In this document: positions 58,768-64,000 of the stretch, one piece after another
Position numbering within the stretch: the stretch's first letter is position 1
Layout: every line of letters begins with the position of its first letter
Assembly: GCF_026420145.1 (NCBI RefSeq)
Contig: NZ_JAPMLV010000005.1
Span: forward strand, 171,117-235,116
DNA: 64,000 nt
Reading direction: 5' to 3'
Source: Enterobacter pseudoroggenkampii
Lineage (GTDB): Bacteria; Pseudomonadota; Gammaproteobacteria; Enterobacterales; Enterobacteriaceae
Program-made: the position numbers and the translations under genes
Notes under the pieces: generated by a model
Told to the model about the DNA's origin: nothing
Seen by the model: the letters and a program-made list of their open reading frames with translations, nothing else
The model's database searches: none

Positions 58768-61043
58768 CCATACATTAAGCTGGATTGCTGCCGTCTCGCT
58801 TTATCCTGTTCAATGCTATCTATTGTCTCCCGGATTTGACGCGTCAGATCCGTTGCGGAGGCCGTGCCCCCCTGCAGCGTGATGTGATATTCGCTTTTAC
58901 TCTGATCGACGTAAGAGCGTCCTCCCGGCACGAGGGTTGGCTGATACCCCTGGCCGACGCCAGAGATCCCCGCCACCGGAATGGACGAACTGCCCGCAGG
59001 AGAGGATGTCGCGTCTGCTTTTGCCGCCGCGGCATCGAGATTACCCGACTCGTTTTTGATAAGACCGAGTTTCTCCAGCAGCCAGCTGGCCTTGCCGCTC
59101 AGGCTGTTAAAGAGATTAAGCGGTGCCATTAACGCATCACCCAGCGCCTGTCCAAAAATCACGCCAGCGTTTTTACAGCCATCCAGCGTTTCCTGCGTCG
59201 CCTTGATCGGCGTAATCAAGTCGGTGAACCATTGCCAGATACCGCCCAGCTTCTCCGAGATAGCGTCAAATACCGTCATCACCGGTGAGAACAGCGCACC
59301 CAGCGGTGCGAAAGCCGTTGAAAGCCCTTCCATCACTCCGCCAAAGAAGGCGCTGATGGGCTCCCAGTATTTGAAAATCAGTAAGGCGCCGGCGGCAATC
59401 GCCGCGCCAAGGGCAATCACCGGCCAGCTAAGTGCGCCCAGCACCGTCATGATGGCACCGCCCACCACGCTGAATACCGTTCCTAACATCCCGGCCGCGG
59501 TGATAACCATATTGACGCCCGTCAGAACCGGGCCGAGAACCGTGCCTACGCCACCCAGTACGCCAGCAAACGCCTGCGCGCCGACAACAACGCTGGCGAG
59601 GGTCTGCGTTAGCTCAGGGTTGGCATTCACCCAAAGGGAGGCCGTGCCAAGCCAGCCGGTTGCGGTTGTTATCAGGTTACGCAGAGCGCCATCCGCTTTA
59701 TCAAATACATCAATCTTCAACCCGTTCCACGCGGCCTGGAGTCGGTTGATATCGCCGTCAAGATTATCGGTCTGCACGGAAGCCGCGAGCGCGGTACTGC
59801 CCTTCGCCCCTTGCAACTGCTGGCGTTTTTCATCAAGCGATCCATCACCCGCGGCGGAAGCCAGCGCCCCCGAGGCTTTTATGGCATCCGGAGACTGAAC
59901 ATGGCGCAACATCGCGCTGAGCGCGTCCCCGGCGGCGGCGCCTTTCATCCCTTTTTCCGCCAGAACGCCCAGCAGCGCGGTGGTCTCTTCAAGCCCCATA
60001 CCGGCGGCATCCGCAGCGGGCGCTGCAGAGGTGACGGCCGCCACCATCTCAGCGAGGCTAGTATTCGAGGAGGTAAAACCGCGGGTAAGCACATCTGCGA
60101 TGCGTCCCGCATCCGCATCGGCCAGGCTATACGCGGCCTGCGTGCTGGCGATCATATCGGCCGCTTTAGCCGCGTCGACATTCCCCGCCAGGCTGAGGTT
60201 GACCGTTGGCGCGGTGGCAGCAAGCAGCCCATCGGCGTCATAGCCTGAACGAGTCAGTTCGGTTTGTGCCCGAAGGACCGTATCTGCAGGTACTCCGGTC
60301 CTGGCACTGACCTCCCGCGCCTGCTGGCGAATCGCCTCAAGCCGGGAATCCCCCTTCGCCAGGCCAAGGTTTGCCTGAATGGCCGACATCTGCTTTTCAA
60401 CGCTGATGCCTGGCGCCATAAAGCGGGACGCCTGGTCAAAGCCCGCTTTGGCCATGCCCACACCCGCATTCGCAAGCTGGCGCACCCGCGCGGTAACGCG
60501 TTTGCCTGACTCGTAGCGATTCTGAACGGTACTCAGCCGCTCCTGCTGCTGGTTGACGCGGGCCAGCGCATCCCGCTGTCGGTTAAGCTGCTGCGTTTTT
60601 TCGCTGATGTGAGTTCGTAAACGACGCTCATCAGACGAGAGCGTACGCGTGTTGACTCCCGCCTGGGCGAGTTCAGTGCGCTGGCGCTGTACCGAATAGC
60701 GTAAGCTGTTGTACTCAAGCTTAAGGTCGGCCGCCGATTTTCGGGCTGCGGACAGCGCATCAGCCTGTGCCTGGGTAGGGTTTTGCGTGTTTTTAAGCTG
60801 CACCGCCAGCGCCGCTGCCTGTTGTTTCGCCTGAGCAAGCGACTGCTCCGTCACGGAGAGCTGGGCGTTTGCTTTCCTGAAGCCGTTAATACGCCCCGCC
60901 TGCTCGTCAAGCGCCCCCAGCGCCGTCTGCGAATCGTGGATATCGCTTGCGAGAGTGACGCTGGCGTTCTGGAGAGCGTTAAGCGGTCGGGTTGCCCGGT
61001 CGACTGCCTTAAGCAGCTCCTGAAGACTGACATTATTACTCAT
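58764..61043 (-). CDS. T: P2-like tail tape-measure protein gpT
   Basis: A 759-residue tape measure that sets tail length. Residues about 10-190 are coiled coil. A PhageMin_Tail domain follows (about 215-400, with FTSSNTSLAEMVAAVTSAAP), then a hydrophobic glycine/alanine-rich stretch at about 480-570 that should insert in the host membrane at DNA ejection. The C-terminus ends EQDKARRQQSSLMYG. P2 gpT is 815 residues, so this tail may be slightly shorter. It overlaps E' by eight bases. Confidence 0.95.
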   Translation of the reverse strand: MSNNVSLQELLKAVDRATRPLNALQNASVTLASDIHDSQTALGALDEQAGRINGFRKANAQLSVTEQSLAQAKQQAAALAVQLKNTQNPTQAQADALSAARKSAADLKLEYNSLRYSVQRQRTELAQAGVNTRTLSSDERRLRTHISEKTQQLNRQRDALARVNQQQERLSTVQNRYESGKRVTARVRQLANAGVGMAKAGFDQASRFMAPGISVEKQMSAIQANLGLAKGDSRLEAIRQQAREVSARTGVPADTVLRAQTELTRSGYDADGLLAATAPTVNLSLAGNVDAAKAADMIASTQAAYSLADADAGRIADVLTRGFTSSNTSLAEMVAAVTSAAPAADAAGMGLEETTALLGVLAEKGMKGAAAGDALSAMLRHVQSPDAIKASGALASAAGDGSLDEKRQQLQGAKGSTALAASVQTDNLDGDINRLQAAWNGLKIDVFDKADGALRNLITTATGWLGTASLWVNANPELTQTLASVVVGAQAFAGVLGGVGTVLGPVLTGVNMVITAAGMLGTVFSVVGGAIMTVLGALSWPVIALGAAIAAGALLIFKYWEPISAFFGGVMEGLSTAFAPLGALFSPVMTVFDAISEKLGGIWQWFTDLITPIKATQETLDGCKNAGVIFGQALGDALMAPLNLFNSLSGKASWLLEKLGLIKNESGNLDAAAAKADATSSPAGSSSIPVAGISGVGQGYQPTLVPGGRSYVDQSKSEYHITLQGGTASATDLTRQIRETIDSIEQDKARRQQSSLMYG

Positions 61044-61155
61044 GGTGGTTTCCGCTTCGCTGCAGCGCTTTTTCGCGCCATAAGAGGAGTTCGGTCACGC
61101 TAAGGGAGTACAGTTCTGACGGCGGCCAGTGAAAAATCACCGCGATATCCGCCAT
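61036..61155 (-). CDS. E': P2-like gpE' (frameshift extension of gpE)
   Basis: A short ORF, 39 residues from MADIAVIFHWPPSELYSLSV, matching P2 E'. It can be read as the extension of gpE by a -1 frameshift at the T TTT TTG heptamer (61209-61215). The extended frame then reads VTGFGSLKFPENLSVDDL into this ORF. gpE and gpE+E' are tail-assembly chaperones for the tape measure, like lambda G and GT. Confidence 0.9.
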   Translation of the reverse strand: MADIAVIFHWPPSELYSLSVTELLLWREKALQRSGNHHE

Positions 61156-61187
61156 CAGATCGTCGACCGACAGATTTTCGGGAAATT

Positions 61188-61496
61188 TCAGCGAGCCGAA
61201 GCCGGTGACAAAAAACCGATCACCTTACCGGCAAAAGAGAGCAGATCGCAGGCATCCAGGCGCGCAACCTCATGCTCGGTCAGCGCCGGAGAGGTCATTC
61301 GCGGCAGCACCTTAATCAGTGCATCGACGTCAGATTGCGCCAGCGACGCCAGCGATACCCCGCGCAGGGTTCCCGCATTAGGTTTGGATACCGTCACCTG
61401 TTCAATTTTTTGCTCACCGCGCTGAACGGGGCTATCAAGCGTGACGATATGTGGGTTTTCACTTTCGTTCATGGCGGTCTCGTTGATATTTTCCAT
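61188..61496 (-). CDS. E: P2-like tail assembly chaperone gpE
   Basis: A 102-residue protein starting MENINETAMNESENPHIVTL. It has GVSLASLAQSDVDALIKVLP and ends VIGFLSPASAR. The slippery T TTT TTG lies just before its stop, producing the longer gpE+E' by -1 shift. It sits between FII and T as in P2. Confidence 0.92.
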   Translation of the reverse strand: MENINETAMNESENPHIVTLDSPVQRGEQKIEQVTVSKPNAGTLRGVSLASLAQSDVDALIKVLPRMTSPALTEHEVARLDACDLLSFAGKVIGFLSPASAR

Positions 61497-61552
61497 TTCG
61501 TTACTCTTCTGAAAGTTAACTCACCGGCCGGTAATCCCGGCCGGTTAAAGGG

Positions 61553-62071
61553 TTACAGGCCGATGGCCTTACGGTGTTCTGCCAGACGATCGACGCCGTC
61601 GACTTTCAGCACCATGTTGATGATGTCGATCTCGATGATCTCTTTGCCATCAATGGTCAGCTGGTAGTACGCGCACTCGGTGGACATCTTGGTGGTGCCG
61701 CTCTCGCCCTGCTTGTTTTCACCGCCATCGAACTCTTTATGACGGCCGCGCATGACGATTTCGACGGCGGAGATTTCGCCGGTATCATCGCGCTGATAAG
61801 AGCCGGTAAAGCGCAGCGGTACGCTGTCCGCGCCCGGAGAGGCATACTGCGCCCACAGCGCGGCGTCCGGCAGACCGCCAACGGTCCACTCCAGCGCCAG
61901 GGCATCATCGTCCAGACCGAGGTCGACAGAGACCGAGCCCGGCATACCGCCGCCGCGATACTTCTCCAGCTTGCGGGTAAGCTTCGGTAGGGTCACAGAC
62001 TCAACAACGCCCATATAGCTCAGGCCATCGTTGAACATATTCAGGTATTTAAGTTTGCGTGGTAACGCCAT
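61553..62071 (-). CDS. FII: P2-like major tail tube protein gpFII
   Basis: A 172-residue tube subunit, MALPRKLKYLNMFNDGLSYM onward, with IVMRGRHKEFDGGENKQGES in the loop typical of P2 FII. Twelve bases follow the FI stop. It forms the inner tube inside the contractile sheath. Confidence 0.96.
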   Translation of the reverse strand: MALPRKLKYLNMFNDGLSYMGVVESVTLPKLTRKLEKYRGGGMPGSVSVDLGLDDDALALEWTVGGLPDAALWAQYASPGADSVPLRFTGSYQRDDTGEISAVEIVMRGRHKEFDGGENKQGESGTTKMSTECAYYQLTIDGKEIIEIDIINMVLKVDGVDRLAEHRKAIGL

Positions 62072-62082
62072 GCTGCAGCTCC

Positions 62083-63270
62083 TTAGCTATTAACCGAATC
62101 TGACAGGTCTGCCAGATAGGTATCGGTGATGCGCTGGCGCAGGGTCAGATTTTCCAGCGGCGGGACAGGGGTGTAGTCGTAATCGATATACAGTTTCCCC
62201 GCTTTCAGGGTTGATGCATCGTTAGACTCAGGGTCGTACCAGCAGGAGCCGTCGACGATATAGCCGTTGGTTTTCAGCTCGCGGAACTTGGCATTTATAC
62301 CGGAAACGATGTCGCGGATAAGCATTGGCGTGATGGGTTTATCCATCGCCCACGCGTGCGCTTCCGCCATGGTATCGGCCAGCACCTGCGCGGTACGGGT
62401 GTAGTTTTCAAAGACGAATAACGGGTCGTCAGAACAGGTACGGTTACCCCAGAATTTGAAGCCGTCGTTGCGAATCAGCGTGGTGACGCCCGCCTGGTTA
62501 AGCAGGTTCGCATCGGTAGCCTGTTCCTGCAGATCCCAGGAGACAGAGGCGCTTACGCCCGTAACGCCGTTGACGCCAACGTTTGACAGGGTTTTATGCC
62601 AGCCGATTGTCTGGTCGATTTTGGCGCGCAGGCCAAGCGCGCGGGCGGTTGCCCAGGCCGTCGTCGTTGCGTTCGTGGTGGTATCCCATGCCAGAAAATC
62701 AGGATGGATAACCATCAGCTCGCGCTGGCTGAAGTTTTTGCGGTAGTTGATCGCGTCAGAGATGGTTTTACAGCCCCATGCGCTGACGTAGCCGAACGCG
62801 CGCAGGCTCTGGCACATCGCGGCCAGTGCGGTCGCCACTTCCTGAGAATCCAGCCCCGGGACGCCGAGAATACGTGGCTTAACGCCGGTTACCGTTTTCG
62901 CAGTCAGAAGCGCCTTCAGGCCGGTATATTTACCGTTTTCATCGGTGGTACCGATGATGTTGGAAACGGTCTGCTTGCGCGCCTCTTCCGGTGTTTCAGC
63001 GGTGCCTTCAGCCACGCGAACAACAACGACAACCGGTTTACACTGGTCAGCGATCGCCTGCAGAGAAGCGGACAGCGTCCCCGCCTTACCGGCTTTCGCA
63101 ATCGCATTTTGCACGTTGGTAATGAGCACGGGCTCGTTTAAAGGAAATGTCTTGTCGTCAGCATCGCTGGCCGTACAGACCATACCGATGATTGCCGTCG
63201 AGACGGTGGAAATGGTGCGGGTGCCATCGTTGATTTCGATAACTTCCACGCCGTGGTGAAAATCACTCAT
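62083..63270 (-). CDS. FI: P2-like tail sheath protein gpFI
   Basis: A 395-residue contractile sheath subunit, MSDFHHGVEVIEINDGTRTI onward. Family marks are WGCKTISDAINYRKNFSQRE, FKFWGNRTCSDDPLFVFENY and YDYTPVPPLENLTLRQRITD. Full length. The first gene of the sheath-tube block; the invertase gene lies directly upstream on the same strand. Confidence 0.97.
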   Translation of the reverse strand: MSDFHHGVEVIEINDGTRTISTVSTAIIGMVCTASDADDKTFPLNEPVLITNVQNAIAKAGKAGTLSASLQAIADQCKPVVVVVRVAEGTAETPEEARKQTVSNIIGTTDENGKYTGLKALLTAKTVTGVKPRILGVPGLDSQEVATALAAMCQSLRAFGYVSAWGCKTISDAINYRKNFSQRELMVIHPDFLAWDTTTNATTTAWATARALGLRAKIDQTIGWHKTLSNVGVNGVTGVSASVSWDLQEQATDANLLNQAGVTTLIRNDGFKFWGNRTCSDDPLFVFENYTRTAQVLADTMAEAHAWAMDKPITPMLIRDIVSGINAKFRELKTNGYIVDGSCWYDPESNDASTLKAGKLYIDYDYTPVPPLENLTLRQRITDTYLADLSDSVNS

Positions 63271-63328
63271 CCGTTTAACTCCTTGGTTGGTTGGTGAGTG
63301 ATATTGTCGCGGTTGGAGTTGTTATGGG

Positions 63329-63922
63329 CTAACTGTCACCGTCCAGCGGTGACTGGCACAACGATTGTCCGATTACCGTGGCGGGGAATTTTTTATAAAG
63401 CGTGGAAACACCCACATCAAAAATTAACGCAACGCGCTGCCGGGATTCTCCGGCAGCAATCAGTCTTCCAGCCTGAGCCCATTCCTCCTGCGTCAATTTA
63501 GGGCGTCTGCCACCAATACGTCCCTGTTCCCGCGCTGCGGCCAGCCCGGCGCACGTTCTCTCGACAATGAGTTCACGCTCCATTTCAGCAAGCGCTCCCA
63601 TAATATGGAAGAAGAAACGCCCCATTGGCGTTGAGGTATCAATGCTGTCAGTCAAACTGCGGAAATTAATGCTTCGCTGGCGTAGTTCCTCGGTCATTGA
63701 AACAAGGTGGCGCATACTGCGCCCGAGCCGATCGAGTTTCCATACAACGAGAGTATCGCCCGCATTCAGCTGTCTGAGGGCACGATTGAGCCCTGGTCTG
63801 TTTGTCGATTTACCGCTGATTTTATCTTCAAAAATGAGCTCACATCCTGAACGCTGCAGCGCGTCACGCTGTAAGGCGGTGTTTTGTTCATTTGTTGACA
63901 CGCGTATGTATCCAATAAGCAT
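63329..63922 (-). CDS. Serine recombinase, Gin/Pin-type DNA invertase
   Basis: A resolvase/invertase of 197 residues from MLIGYIRVSTNEQNTALQRD. The catalytic serine is Ser9 in RVST, and arginines lie in LDRLGRSMRHL. The long E helix and a C-terminal helix-turn-helix (AQAGRLIAAGESRQRVALIF) follow. The ORF could begin six codons earlier, but GGAGAG precedes this ATG and relatives start MLIGY. It lies beside a gix/hix-like crossover site and should flip tail-fibre ends. The usual enhancer bound by Fis would be inside the gene's 5' part but was not verified. Confidence 0.95.
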   Translation of the reverse strand: MLIGYIRVSTNEQNTALQRDALQRSGCELIFEDKISGKSTNRPGLNRALRQLNAGDTLVVWKLDRLGRSMRHLVSMTEELRQRSINFRSLTDSIDTSTPMGRFFFHIMGALAEMERELIVERTCAGLAAAREQGRIGGRRPKLTQEEWAQAGRLIAAGESRQRVALIFDVGVSTLYKKFPATVIGQSLCQSPLDGDS

Positions 63923-63976
63923 GGTCTTTCTCTCCGTCAAAACCGGAAATCATGCCACTTAATTGATAAACACGCA

Positions 63977-64000
63977 TTTTCGAAAACCTTGGTTTGGGAG
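63977..64000. other. gix/hix/cix-like inversion crossover site, cut by window edge
   Basis: TTTTCGAAAACCTTGGTTTG and the next bases fit the 26-bp crossover site of the Hin/Gin/Cin/Pin family, whose core is AAAACCNNGGTTT with a two-base centre. It begins 55 bases upstream of the invertase start. The last two bases and the partner site lie outside the window. Confidence 0.8.

Overview
The window is an enterobacterial chromosome. Most genes are near-identical in order and protein sequence to the E. coli block plsC-parC-ygiW-qseBC-mdaB-ygiN ... parE-yqiA-cpdA-yqiB-nudF-tolC-ygiBCD-zupT-ribB-ubiK-hldE-glnE-ygiF-ygiM-cca-uppP-folB-plsY ... tsaD-rpsU-dnaG-rpoD-mug-ileX. High GC, REP-like palindromes, a urease cluster with ureJ and an extra siderophore operon point to Enterobacter or a close relative. 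The genus is inferred, not proven.

Core region (1 to about 48.75 kb). Two blocks are inserted into the E. coli-like order. At 6.8-14.0 kb, between ygiN and parE, lies a Fur-type iron module: a five-gene minus-strand operon (ABC ATPase, two permeases, binding protein and, unusually, an RpiR/SIS regulator) divergent from a TonB-dependent receptor. At 35.4-42.5 kb, between plsY and tsaD, lie an MFS transporter and ureDABCEJFG. Regulatory elements visible are an FMN riboswitch before ribB, a marbox before tolC, a QseB/PmrA-like box between ygiW and qseB, Fur-like boxes at the iron module and zupT, and several hairpin terminators. Six copies of a CCCTCTCCC/GGGAGAGGG palindrome sit in intergenic spaces.

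Mobile region 1 (48.75-56.8 kb), inserted at the 3' end of tRNA-Ile2 (ileX). This is a decayed phage satellite with no integrase in view. Reading along the minus strand it holds a truncated P4-type primase (alpha) C-terminus, an AT-rich origin with TGTTCACC iterons, a small unknown ORF, a two-gene cassette (DUF4365-like nuclease plus a 373-aa unknown), a terminator, a strongly structured leader, an in-frame fusion of capsid N-terminus to prohead-protease C-terminus, a portal 5' fragment joined to a terminase C-terminus, a DUF4062 protein and, next to ileX, a 48-aa membrane peptide on the plus strand. Its right part carries an orphan hcp, divergent from an Ntox44-like toxin and a membrane protein that is probably its immunity partner. 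The element looks like a satellite whose packaging genes were deleted while its accessory, probably anti-phage and anti-bacterial, genes were kept.

Mobile region 2 (56.75 kb to the right edge) is a P2-like prophage entered from its ogr end: ogr, D, U, T, E', E, FII, FI on the minus strand, then a Gin/Pin-type invertase and, at the last bases, a gix/hix-like crossover site. The invertible tail-fibre segment should lie just beyond the window. A degenerate copy of the ileX 3' end at 56.75-56.80 kb separates the two elements, so they are integrated in tandem.
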